A program made the position numbers and the translations under genes. Shown here in pieces: positions 56,701 through 64,000 of a stretch of DNA of 64,000 bases. The first letter of the stretch is position 1; the number at the start of each line of letters is the position of its first letter. Source of the stretch: Myxococcus sp. RHSTA-1-4 (GTDB taxonomy: Bacteria > Myxococcota > Myxococcia > Myxococcales > Myxococcaceae); contig NZ_JAIQDG010000020.1 of the NCBI RefSeq assembly GCF_020037125.1, forward strand, positions 62,001-126,000, given 5' to 3'. The notes under the pieces were generated by a model. It was not told the origin of the DNA and ran no database searches. It saw nothing but the letters and a program-made list of their open reading frames with translations.

Positions 56701-59157
56701 ACGATGCGCCTCGGCGTCGAGCCGCCCACCCAGCGCCTCGGCCGTCAGCGTGGAGGCCTCCTCCAGCTCCAGCGAGGGCGCGGAGGCGGCGGGACGCAGC
56801 GCGGGCTCGCCTCGCTCCTCGGGGAACGCGGAGGCCAGGGCCGGGTGACGGCTCACGATGACCGGGAACACACGCGCGAGCACGGCGGCATCGACGGGCG
56901 AGGAGAACCGCACCGCGCGGGCCACATGGTACGCCGTGCTCCCGGGGGCCATCCGCTGAAGGAACCACAGCGCCCGCTGCCCATCGGACACGAACGTCGC
57001 CGCGCCCTCGGGCGTACCGGCGGAAGGGAGCCCCGCCTCGTCCCGCGGCGCCGCGCCGCGCTTGCGCGCCACCCACTCCGTCACCTCCCGCAGGCTCGGC
57101 CCCTGGAGCAGCAGCGCGGGAGGCAGCGACACGCGCAGCCCCTCCTCCACGGCGTGCAGCACCTCCAGCGCGCGCAGCGAGTCCAGACCGTAGTGGGTGA
57201 GCGGCGCTTCCACGTCCAGCGTGCGCGCGTCCACGTTGAGCAGCCGTGCCACACGTGACGCGAGCCAGGGGAGCACCTCCCCCTGCTCGTGCACGGGCGC
57301 CGACGTGCTGGCATCCCCGGCACGTGCGTCCCCTGACTCCCGCTGATGCGCCGCCAGCTCATGGGCCACGGACGTGAGCGCCATCGACGCATCCGCCGCC
57401 CCCTCCCGCCACTCCCGCACCACGTCCAGCGCCCCCGACAGGAACGCCTCGCGGCACGCGCGCCGCTGCACCTTGCCGCTGGACGTCTTCGGCAGCGAGC
57501 CCGCGGCGATGAGCACCACCGCGTGCGCGGCCACGCCATGCTCCTCGGCCAGCGCCGCGCGGATGCGCGAGAGCACCGCGTCCACTTCATCCGCGGCCTT
57601 CGCGGAAAGCTCCTGCACGAGCGTGAGGCGCTCCTCGCCCGCCACCTCCACGGCGAACGCGGCGCCACAACCGGGGCGCAGGCCCGGGTGGCAGCGCTCC
57701 ACGGTCAGCTCCAGGTCCTGCGGGTAGTGGTTGCGCCCGCGCAGCACCAGCACGTCCTTCAGCCGCCCGGTGACGAACACCTCGCCACCGTCGAGCACGC
57801 CCAGGTCTCCGGTGCGCAGGAACGGGCCCTCGCCCGAGCCCGCCAGCCGCCCATGGAACGCCCGCTCCGTCTCCTCGGGCCGCTGCCAGTACCCGTCCGC
57901 CACGCTGAGCCCGCGCACCCAGAGCTCCCCCACCCGCCCCGGACCACACGGCACTCCCGTCTCCGGGTCCACCACCCGCAGCTCCTGCCCACCCAGCGCC
58001 GCGCCACACCCCACCAGCACCGCCTCCGCGGCACCGGCCTCCGGTGCCCGCGCCTCACCGTGCCGCAGGCCCTCACGTGAGAACCGCCGCACCACCGGCG
58101 CCGCCACACGGGCTCCGCCGGTGACGATGAGCGTCCCCTCCGCCAGCCCGTAGCAGGGGTAGAACGCCTCGCGCCGGAAGCCCGCCGGAGCGAAGGCGTC
58201 CGCGAAGCGCTCCAGCGTCTCCGCGCGCACCGGCTCCGCGCCGCAGAACGCCACCTCCCAGCGGCTCAAGTCCAGCGCGGCCCGCTCCTGCGGCGTGCTC
58301 TTGCGCACGCACAGGTCGAACGCGAAGTTGGGCCCGCCGCTCACCGTCCCCCCGAACCGGGACACCGCCTCCAGCCACCGCAGGGGCCGCTGGAGGAAGG
58401 ACAGCGGCGGCATCAGCACCGTGGGCACGTCCCGGAACAGCGGCTGGAGGATGCCGCCAATCAGCCCCATGTCGTGGTACGGCGGCAGCCAGATGACGCC
58501 CACCGGCCCGGGCCCCGCGTCGAACCCGCGCGCGATCAGCGCCGAGTTGTGCAGCAGGTGCCGGTGCCGCAGCACCACGCCGCGCGGCGTCCCGGTGGAG
58601 CCGGAGGTGTACTGGAGGAATGCCACCGCGTCGCCACGCAGGCCCGGCGCCCGCCACGCCTCCGCCTCGCTCGCGGGCACCGCGTCCGTCGCCAGCCAGC
58701 GCAGCGCGCGCAGGTCCGGAGCGTCCGCCGTGAGCGGCTCCACCATCTCCGCGATGCCGGACGTGGTGAGCGCCACCCGGGCGCCGCAGTCCGCCACCAG
58801 CGACTGGAGTCTCGGCAGCGTGCGCCCCAGCCGCATCGGGTCCGGCGGGTACGCCGGCACCGCCACCACCCCCGCGTACAGGCACCCGAGGAAGCCCAGC
58901 ACGTACTCGCGCCCCGGCGGGTACAGCAGCAGCGCCCGCTCCCCCGGCGCCAGGTGCCGCTGCAGCAGCGCCGCCACCGCCCGCGCTCCGGCGTCCAGTT
59001 CCGCGTAGGTGACGGTGCTCTCGCCCTCCTCGTCCAGGAAGGTGAAGATCCGCTCCCCGCCCTGCGCCTCGGCCCGGGCCCGGCAGACCTCCACGAAGGT
59101 GGCATCCTCGGGACAGACGAAGGCGGAGGCGGTGTCGGCGCGAGTCGGCAGGTGCAT
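53749..59157 (-). CDS. Lipo-initiation NRPS: FAAL-ACP-C-A-PCP
   Basis: The 1802-residue protein opens the assembly line. The fatty acyl-AMP ligase (1-580; QYTSGSTGTPRG, CYGLAEGTL, LKDVLVLRGRNHYPQD, KTSSGKVQRR) activates a free fatty acid and loads it on the ACP (620-695; YGLDSL, Ser660). A C domain (715-1150; HHLVTDF at 848-854, the usual Gly replaced by Phe) joins it to the amino acid chosen by the A domain (1195-1690; NAYGPTEVTVCAT). That code, about DAATMAAVCK, suggests an aromatic residue with low confidence. A PCP (about 1705-1775; Ser1731) and a charged, docking-like tail follow. The ATG at 59157 removes a 66-residue unlikely extension. The stop overlaps the next gene by 8 bases. Confidence 0.93.
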   Translation of the reverse strand: MHLPTRADTASAFVCPEDATFVEVCRARAEAQGGERIFTFLDEEGESTVTYAELDAGARAVAALLQRHLAPGERALLLYPPGREYVLGFLGCLYAGVVAVPAYPPDPMRLGRTLPRLQSLVADCGARVALTTSGIAEMVEPLTADAPDLRALRWLATDAVPASEAEAWRAPGLRGDAVAFLQYTSGSTGTPRGVVLRHRHLLHNSALIARGFDAGPGPVGVIWLPPYHDMGLIGGILQPLFRDVPTVLMPPLSFLQRPLRWLEAVSRFGGTVSGGPNFAFDLCVRKSTPQERAALDLSRWEVAFCGAEPVRAETLERFADAFAPAGFRREAFYPCYGLAEGTLIVTGGARVAAPVVRRFSREGLRHGEARAPEAGAAEAVLVGCGAALGGQELRVVDPETGVPCGPGRVGELWVRGLSVADGYWQRPEETERAFHGRLAGSGEGPFLRTGDLGVLDGGEVFVTGRLKDVLVLRGRNHYPQDLELTVERCHPGLRPGCGAAFAVEVAGEERLTLVQELSAKAADEVDAVLSRIRAALAEEHGVAAHAVVLIAAGSLPKTSSGKVQRRACREAFLSGALDVVREWREGAADASMALTSVAHELAAHQRESGDARAGDASTSAPVHEQGEVLPWLASRVARLLNVDARTLDVEAPLTHYGLDSLRALEVLHAVEEGLRVSLPPALLLQGPSLREVTEWVARKRGAAPRDEAGLPSAGTPEGAATFVSDGQRALWFLQRMAPGSTAYHVARAVRFSSPVDAAVLARVFPVIVSRHPALASAFPEERGEPALRPAASAPSLELEEASTLTAEALGGRLDAEAHRPFDLERGPLVRARLFTGAPGGPVLLLVLHHLVTDFWSLEVLAEELGALYTAEVQGSPAALLPPPPPAPSILQAMQARYTGARGEALHAWWRERLGGELPVLELPTSRPRPRLQSFRGATVSFRVAPETAARLKALAHAHGATPFMTLLAGYLAFLRRYTGQDDLVVGTPTAGRMRADLSRQVGYFVNPVALRARLPRALTFSGLLAQVRGTVLEALEHQELPFARLVERLQPRRDPSSAPVFQAMFALQSGRPGREPLGAFALGEPGARVRLGALEIESVPLGHRASAFDLTLMMAEVDGGFSASLEYCADLFDADAAARMARHLRAMLGVASATPDVPLVDLPLLDAAEQRALLDLGRRKDAVRVASGPEAPGLHRRFEAWVERTPDAVALVAGASQWTYRELESWAGRLATRLRRHGVGPEVRVGTLLERGGPEAVVAFLAVLKAGGTVVPFEPAHPPERVAWTLADAGARVLLAHGRLLQRLSLPEGVEPLRWEEHGAPGVSTEAPMQGVAVPSPDCAAYVIYTSGSTGRPKGVVVTHRGASHLSEAMVTGLALGPGARVLQFSSPSFDASVAEYVQGLTSGASLHLPPPGELLAGDALLRVLREQRITAVTLPPSVSTLLPEAPLPDLTTLMSAGEACPADLVARFAPGRTFLNAYGPTEVTVCATWERCSPGEAGPPPIGRPLPHVDVYVLDASMRPVPVGVAGELYVGGPSVARGYLGRADLTAERFVPDPYGGEPGARLYRTGDVVRWRPDGRLDFAGRADAQVKLRGFRIEPGEVEAALREWAGMRQAHVIVWRPPAGGEPRLVAYVVPPSNEPLAPGEVKALLRARLPEHLVPADIVPLDTLPLMASGKVDSRALPPPTRTAAPDGAPRTPLEETIARAWAEALGHSSVGVHAHFFDDLGGSSLGAVRACSRLRESLGRDVPITHFFEHPTVHALARRLSSEVKPEAEDAKHQERAEARKQVLQRRGRNTRGHG

Positions 59158-59420
59158 GTCGGAGTCCCGGCGGGGCCTTCCCGATGAGGGCGTCAACCGT
59201 AACGACGTGACGCGCACCCCACCCGGAAACCCAGGGGAACCCGCCACTCCGCTACGCCCGACACCCCCTCGGATTCCCCGCACTCTTACCGGGTTCTTGG
59301 GATACAGAAAAGACGCCAGCTCACTTTTGACCCACCCATTCACGGTATGACGCAACGCACACGCGAGAGTGGGCTCGAGAGGCCACCGTCAGACACGCTG
59401 AGTGAGGGAGGAGCAGACGC
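59158..59420. other. Divergent control region between the NRPS operon and an aldo/keto reductase
   Basis: These 263 bases are the only space for the NRPS operon promoter. Bases 59281-59350 are AT-richer than the surroundings and contain TTGACC and TTGGGA on the plus strand. I could not pair either with a good -10, nor find a sigma-54 or operator palindrome, so no specific promoter is called. Confidence 0.4.
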
Positions 59421-60401
59421 ATGAAGTACACGAATCTGGGCCGCACGGGCCTCCGGGTGTCCCGCATCTGCCTGGGCTGCATGAGCTACGGCACTCCCAC
59501 CTGGCGCCCCTGGGTGCTGGACGAGGAGGCGGCGCAGCCGTTCTTCCGCCGCGCGGTGGAGCTGGGCATCAACTTCTTCGACACGGCGGACATGTACTCG
59601 CTGGGCGTGAGCGAGGAGGTCACCGGCCGCGCGCTGCGCCGCTACGCGCGCATGGACGAGGTGGTGCTGGCCACCAAGGTGTTCTTCCCCATGGGTGACG
59701 GGCAGAACATGCGCGGCCTGTCACGCAAGCACATCGTCCAGGGCTGCGAGGCGAGCCTGAAGCGGCTGGGCGTGGAGGCCATCGACCTCTACCAGATTCA
59801 CCGCATGGACCCGAACACGCCGCTGGAGGAGACGCTGTCCGCGTTGGATCAGCTCGTGCGCCAGGGAAAGGTGCGCTACCTGGGCGCGTCCTCCGCGTAT
59901 GCGTGGCAGTTCGCGCGGGCGCTGGGCGTGGCGGACCTGCACGGCTGGTCGCGCTTCGTCTCCATGCAGGGCCACTACAACCTCGTCTACCGCGAGGAGG
60001 AGCGGGAGATGCTGCCCCTGTGTGAGGCGGAGGGCATCGGCGTCATCCCCTGGTCCCCGCTGGCGCGTGGCCTGCTCGCGGGCTCGCGCAAGTCGCTGAA
60101 GGACCGCGAGTCCACGGCCCGCGCGAAGTCGGACACGTACTCGCCCCAGCTTTATGACCAGCCCGGTGACTGGGAGGTGGCGGAGGCGAACCGGGCCGTG
60201 GCCGCCGCGCGCAACGTGGCGCCCGCGCAGGTGGCGCTGGCGTGGCTGCTGTCGAAGCCCGCGGTGACGGCGCCCATCATCGGCGCCACGAAGCTGGAGC
60301 ACCTGGAGGACGCCGTGCGCGCGGTGGACCTCAAGCTGACGCCCGAGGAAATCAAATCACTGGAGGCGCCCTACAAGCCGCACGAGGTGCGCGGCATGTG
60401 A
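59421..60401 (+). CDS. Aldo/keto reductase
   Basis: The 326-residue protein is a (beta/alpha)8 NAD(P)H-dependent aldo/keto reductase. The conserved Asp-Tyr pair is in FFDTADMYS, the Lys in LATKVFF, the catalytic His in LYQIHRMD, and the cofactor loop near GATKLEHLEDAV. The opening MKYTNLGRTGLRVSRICLG is typical. GGAGGAG lies 6 bases before the ATG. It starts divergently next to the NRPS operon and could reduce its beta-keto group, although general aldehyde/ketone reduction is equally likely. Its 3' end overlaps the oppositely oriented UdgX gene by 31 bases. Confidence 0.9.
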   Translation: MKYTNLGRTGLRVSRICLGCMSYGTPTWRPWVLDEEAAQPFFRRAVELGINFFDTADMYSLGVSEEVTGRALRRYARMDEVVLATKVFFPMGDGQNMRGLSRKHIVQGCEASLKRLGVEAIDLYQIHRMDPNTPLEETLSALDQLVRQGKVRYLGASSAYAWQFARALGVADLHGWSRFVSMQGHYNLVYREEEREMLPLCEAEGIGVIPWSPLARGLLAGSRKSLKDRESTARAKSDTYSPQLYDQPGDWEVAEANRAVAAARNVAPAQVALAWLLSKPAVTAPIIGATKLEHLEDAVRAVDLKLTPEEIKSLEAPYKPHEVRGM

Positions 60402-61669
60402 GGCCCCGGGCCGCTGTAGCACCGCCTCCCGTCCACACATGGGAGCCCCACCGGGAGGCAAGCATATGGAGAGCGGGCGATAGGGGCGCGGGACTCGGGC
60501 GTTGGCGCGCTCAGGGGGCGATTCCGGGGCCGCTGACCGGGCACCCGCCGCAGCCACGCCGCCGCCGAGCGCAGGTCCGCCTCGAAGTGGATGCGCGCCT
60601 CGGCCCGCTTGCGAGGGTCCGGTATGCGCAGCAGCGCGGATGGGTGGAACGTGGCCATCCACCCATCCGCCCACGGCGTGTCGAACACCTGCCCGCGGCT
60701 GAGATTGAAGCGGAAGCCCGGCCCCTGGAATACCTGCGCCGCCGTGGCCCCCAGCGCGATGATCATCCTCGGCCGCACCACCGCGGCCTCTGCCTCCAGC
60801 CCCTCTCGGCACGCCAGCAACTCCGCCCGCCCCGGTGACGGGTACAGCCGCCGCTTCCCACCCTCTCCTTCCGTCCCCCCGGAGTGCCTCAGCGCGTGGG
60901 TGACATGGACATCCGAGCGCTTCAGCCCCGCCCGCCCCAGCACCTCGTCCAGCAACCGCCCCGCGGGTCCGACGAAGGGACGCCCTTCCCGGTCCTCCAG
61001 GTCCCCGGGCTGCGCCCCCACCAACATCAGGGGAGTGACGCCTGACGCGGAGGAGGTGCCCCATGGCGACTCCGGCAAGTCCCCCTCCGGCGCCTCCGGG
61101 CGACAGACGCCGTCACCGAAGGTGAGCCGCTCCAAGTCCCAGTGCACGCATGCGTCCGGCGTGAGGATGCTCCAGCGCACGGAGGGAAAGCGGCGCACGA
61201 AGAACGGCGCCACCTGACGGACGATGAGGTGGTCCGGCCGGTACCACGCGATGAAGCGCACCACCCCGTCCCGCTCCACCCGCCGGAAGCGCAACAGGGC
61301 CATCATCCTGTGCACGTCCCGCCGCACCTCCCGCTCCATCATCCGCAGCCGGTGCACGTCCACATCGCCATCCACCTCCAGCAGGTGGCGCTCCCCGTGG
61401 GTCAGCCGCCACAGGACGCGGTACAGCAGCGCCCAGCGCCCTGGCTCCCGGTGACACGCCACCTTCTCCGCCAGCCCCAGGAAGTCCCGGGGCACCGCCG
61501 GCGCCGGCAACCCCTGGACGGGCTCCAGCTCCGCCGCCGCCACCCCCACCGAGCCCCGCCGCGCCCGCGCCTCCTCGAAGAGGACCCGCTCCGGAGGCGC
61601 GTCGCGCGCCAGCAGCCCTCGCGCCACCGCCCGGAAGGATGACAGGTCCGGCTCCACGCACACCTGCAT
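60371..61669 (-). CDS. UdgX-type uracil-DNA-binding protein fused to a DUF4130 domain
   Basis: The 432-residue protein joins an N-terminal DUF4130 domain (1-190; VACHREPGRWALLYRVLWRL, APFFVRRF, WSILTPD) to a family-4-like uracil-DNA glycosylase domain of the UdgX group (210-375). Motif A reads GAQPGDLED (218-226) where UdgX has GEQPG. The UdgX motif KRRIH reads KRRLY (272-276), so the histidine that forms the covalent bond to DNA is a tyrosine here. The HPSALLR motif (342-348) is intact. The last ~55 residues extend past the usual family end. GGAGGAG lies 7 bases before the chosen ATG. It is probably a DNA repair or uracil-sensing protein. Confidence 0.82.
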   Translation of the reverse strand: MQVCVEPDLSSFRAVARGLLARDAPPERVLFEEARARRGSVGVAAAELEPVQGLPAPAVPRDFLGLAEKVACHREPGRWALLYRVLWRLTHGERHLLEVDGDVDVHRLRMMEREVRRDVHRMMALLRFRRVERDGVVRFIAWYRPDHLIVRQVAPFFVRRFPSVRWSILTPDACVHWDLERLTFGDGVCRPEAPEGDLPESPWGTSSASGVTPLMLVGAQPGDLEDREGRPFVGPAGRLLDEVLGRAGLKRSDVHVTHALRHSGGTEGEGGKRRLYPSPGRAELLACREGLEAEAAVVRPRMIIALGATAAQVFQGPGFRFNLSRGQVFDTPWADGWMATFHPSALLRIPDPRKRAEARIHFEADLRSAAAWLRRVPGQRPRNRPLSAPTPESRAPIARSPYACLPVGLPCVDGRRCYSGPGPHMPRTSCGL

Positions 61670-61913
61670 CTGCGCTCCTCCGTCCGCGCGGACGCCGCCC
61701 TGGAGGAGCCCCCGCCACCTCCGGCAGACGTCCGGGAATGTCCGGTCATGTGCGGACCTGGCGACCCCACCAGCCGCATCTTCCACGCGGCGTCCTACTC
61801 CACCGGTCTGACATCCCATCCGGCCCGGGGCATCTGATGGGAAGCCCCCTTCCCGGCGGCGGCTCCGCGCGAGGCCCGCTTCGAGCGCCCGGAAGCCCTC
61901 CACCGGAAGGCCG

Positions 61914-63656
61914 CTACCCGGCGGGGGGCGCGGCGTCGAACACGCACATCCACAGCCCCTCCTGCTCCGTGCAGCGGGTACCGGGAATCCGGCGGAACTC
62001 GTGCAGCCGCTGGGGGATGGAGAGGTAGACGGTTTCCGGGTCCAGCCGGCCCGCCCGGATCTCATCATCCAGCCCCAGGCAGTAGGCCTGCGCGCGCGCG
62101 TCGTCCAGCCGCGCCACGTAGCCACCGTTGAACGTCAGCCCGAGGAGGTAGGCGCGGTATGCCCAGGGCTCGAAGTCCATGGGCCCCGCGCGGCATCCCC
62201 GGCCGGAGCCGTCATGGGACTGCGGCGGGTACAACACGAGGTGCTTCCGTCCCTTCGCGGCCTCACGGAGCGCGTCGGAGGGCCGCGAGTTCCACCGCTC
62301 CCCCGTGTGTGCCTGACGCCCGTCTCCCAGGTCGACGTCGAGCACCTGCAGCGTCAGTGTCAGCGCCAGCAGCCCCGACGCCAGGGCCGGCCGGGGGAGG
62401 CGCAGGAGCGCGAGCGCGGAGCCCAGCAGGACGAGGTAGTAGAGCGGCCACACGAAGCGGCCCGACGCGCGGAAGGCCTCCACCCACCGGAGGCCGGGCC
62501 GGTAGAACGCCGAGAGGTCCGCGACCTGCTCGCCCATCCAGGTGATGCGCCAGGAGAGCGCGAAGAACGCCAGCCCCGCGGCCACCAGCCCCACCGGCAG
62601 CCACCGCCGCCAGAGCCGCCCCACGTCCCGGGCCCGGAGCCCCACCAGGACGAGCGCGCCGCACAGGGCGAAGAGCCCTCCCACGCCGAGATAGGCGAAG
62701 CCCTCGTACTGCCCGCGCCCCCTGTGAAGGGCGGGAAGGAGGCGGGACCAGCGGATGTCCCGGTACCCGAACGGGTTGAGGAAGGTGGCCAGGTCCGCGG
62801 AGAACTCGCCGAAGCCGTAGGCGGCCAGGGGTCCGGTCATCCCGAAGTAGCCGAAGGCGGTGAGGAGCAGCCCCACGGCGGCGACGTCCGCCACCGCGGC
62901 GAGCACCGGTCCCCGCCAGCCCCAGTGTCCCTCGAGGGCGGTGCGCACGCAGAGCGACACGGCGAGCGCCAGCACCATGGCGGTGAGCACGGGGTGGATG
63001 CCCGCCGCGAGCACGCAGAGGGCCAGCCCGCCCCCCAGCGCCCGCTTCGCGTCGCGCGCGTCGCGCTGGGGAATGAAGTGCAGCCCCACCAGGAGCACGA
63101 TGAGCCAGTGGGCGCTCAGCGCCTCGTGCGACATGCTCATCCGGGCGAAGAGCGCGGGCGACAACACCAGCAGCGCCCCGATGAGCCACTGGAGCGACAG
63201 CCGCGCCCCCAGCCTTCTCGCCACCCACGCCCCCACGGCCCCCTGGAGCACGAGGCACAGGCACAGCCATGGCCCGATGTACTGGAAGTCCACCGGCAGC
63301 AGCCCCGAGAACGGCCGGAGCAGGAGCCCCACCCAGGGAATCGAGTCCGTGTACCCGAGCGTGGTCCCCAGTGGATGCACGTACCCGGAAATGAAGCCCA
63401 GCGGCAGCTCCAGCGGCGAGTTACGGAAGAAGAGCCACCCCAGCAGGTGCTGGCTGAAGTCGTCGCGAATCAGCCAGCCGAGCCGGGTGGGATTGAGCGC
63501 CGCCGGCCCGTAGACGGCGAGGAACGCGAGGAACCCCATCAGCGCGGCGCCCAGGGGCCCCGCCTGCGCCTCGGCGAAGCGCGAAGCGGAGGTCAGGACG
63601 CGCCGCGCCCCACCACTCGAGGTGACGGCTGCGGGGGCGGTGCTTGCTTCGGACAT
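61914..63656 (-). CDS. Polytopic membrane protein, DUF6311-like
   Basis: The 580-residue protein has about ten to twelve membrane helices between residues 40 and 450 and a soluble C-terminal domain (about 455-580). The N-terminal NPTRLGWLIRDDFSQHLLGW and GTTLGYTDSIPWVG segments resemble DUF6311 proteins, which look like GT-C-type lipid-linked sugar transferases or flippase-like proteins. The Asp-Asp pair in the first loop would fit a GT-C metal site, by analogy only. The ATG at 63656 is preferred over a GTG at 63677; neither has a good ribosome binding site. Confidence 0.75.
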   Translation of the reverse strand: MSEASTAPAAVTSSGGARRVLTSASRFAEAQAGPLGAALMGFLAFLAVYGPAALNPTRLGWLIRDDFSQHLLGWLFFRNSPLELPLGFISGYVHPLGTTLGYTDSIPWVGLLLRPFSGLLPVDFQYIGPWLCLCLVLQGAVGAWVARRLGARLSLQWLIGALLVLSPALFARMSMSHEALSAHWLIVLLVGLHFIPQRDARDAKRALGGGLALCVLAAGIHPVLTAMVLALAVSLCVRTALEGHWGWRGPVLAAVADVAAVGLLLTAFGYFGMTGPLAAYGFGEFSADLATFLNPFGYRDIRWSRLLPALHRGRGQYEGFAYLGVGGLFALCGALVLVGLRARDVGRLWRRWLPVGLVAAGLAFFALSWRITWMGEQVADLSAFYRPGLRWVEAFRASGRFVWPLYYLVLLGSALALLRLPRPALASGLLALTLTLQVLDVDLGDGRQAHTGERWNSRPSDALREAAKGRKHLVLYPPQSHDGSGRGCRAGPMDFEPWAYRAYLLGLTFNGGYVARLDDARAQAYCLGLDDEIRAGRLDPETVYLSIPQRLHEFRRIPGTRCTEQEGLWMCVFDAAPPAG

Positions 63657-63826
63657 GGGCACCCGCGCTTGAAGCACGGGCGTTTCGGAGCCGTCAAGGA
63701 ATGACCACCCACCTCGACGCGTTCACCGGCTTCCGCCCCCGCTCGCTCCCGGGGTGGAGCGAGTCCATGTGCAGGCCCCTGTCTTCTCGGACGCGACCCG
63801 CCCCCATCGCTCCTGCCCCCGCGAGA

Positions 63827-64000
63827 CTAGAGGCCCACGCGCGTCATGGTGAACGGCAGGGCCGTGGAGCTGCCGCCCTTCACCAGGACGAGGTGGGTGA
63901 TCTTCCCGGTGAAGGCGCTGCGCTGGAGCTCCACGATGGCGTAGTAGTCCCGCTGCTCGCCCAGCGGATCCGAGAAGGAGATGACGGCGCCCACCGCCGG
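63827..64000 (-). CDS. C-terminal end of a further gene (cut by window edge)
   Basis: The minus strand is open from base 64000 to a TAG at 63827-63829, giving the last 57 residues (ending STALPFTMTRVGL). Codon third positions are almost all G/C, and the charged/hydrophobic alternation looks like a beta-rich soluble domain. No function can be given. It lies upstream of, and in the same direction as, the DUF6311-like gene. Confidence 0.6.
   Translation of the reverse strand, partial: PAVGAVISFSDPLGEQRDYYAIVELQRSAFTGKITHLVLVKGGSSTALPFTMTRVGL

Noticed and set aside
24157..59157. Identity with a known beta-amino fatty acid lipopeptide pathway (iturin, puwainaphycin, cystomanamide types)
   Set aside because: Those carry an aminotransferase after the first PKS module; none is present, and here an amino acid is added before the PKS module.

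Overview
The window reads as chromosomal DNA of a myxobacterium of the Myxococcaceae (Myxococcus, Corallococcus or Pyxidicoccus type). Coding density is very high, third codon positions are almost always G or C (so long antisense open frames are everywhere), a Lon protease closely resembles the M. xanthus developmental protease LonD/BsgA as I remember it, secreted proteins and lipoproteins are frequent, and a 35 kb secondary-metabolite locus is present. No tRNA, rRNA, CRISPR array, phage or intact insertion sequence was seen.

Layout, 1-24 kb (mostly core genes): the 3' end of a membrane-associated protein; the error-prone polymerase gene dnaE2; an acyltransferase-3 gene; a decayed 525 bp copy of part of dnaE2; a low-GC orphan C-terminal reading frame followed by a DUF2019 gene; an alpha/beta hydrolase; an NfeD/SPFH pair; a small membrane protein; an ABC-F ATPase; a small secreted protein followed by a secreted metzincin-type metalloprotease; a lipoprotein; a sugar-nucleotide epimerase; an FHA protein; imuB and imuA; a von Willebrand-type lipoprotein; lon; and an N-acetylmuramoyl-L-alanine amidase. 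dnaE2 and imuA-imuB lie about 12 kb apart but each has a close match to the myxobacterial LexA (SOS) box just upstream, so they should form one damage-inducible mutasome regulon.

Layout, 24-59 kb (minus strand): three very large, translationally overlapping genes form one lipopeptide NRPS-PKS assembly line. Reading 5' to 3': (A) FAAL-ACP-C-A-PCP; (B) KS-AT-ACP-C-[degenerate A interrupted by a luciferase-like monooxygenase]-C-A-PCP-E; (C) C-A(Asn)-PCP-E-C-A(Pro)-PCP-C-A(Val)-PCP-C-A(Glu)-PCP-C-A-PCP-TE. A plausible product is a fatty acyl-aromatic amino acid extended by one malonate unit, oxidised next to the carbonyl, then linked to a D-residue, D-Asn, Pro, Val, Glu and one last residue and released by the thioesterase. 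The monooxygenase built into a dead adenylation domain, and two condensation domains with no carrier protein between them, are the most unusual parts of the window.

Layout, 59-64 kb: a divergent aldo/keto reductase (possible tailoring enzyme or simple neighbour), a UdgX-type uracil-DNA-binding protein in which the family's covalent histidine is replaced by tyrosine, a DUF6311-like polytopic membrane protein, and the 3' end of one further minus-strand gene.
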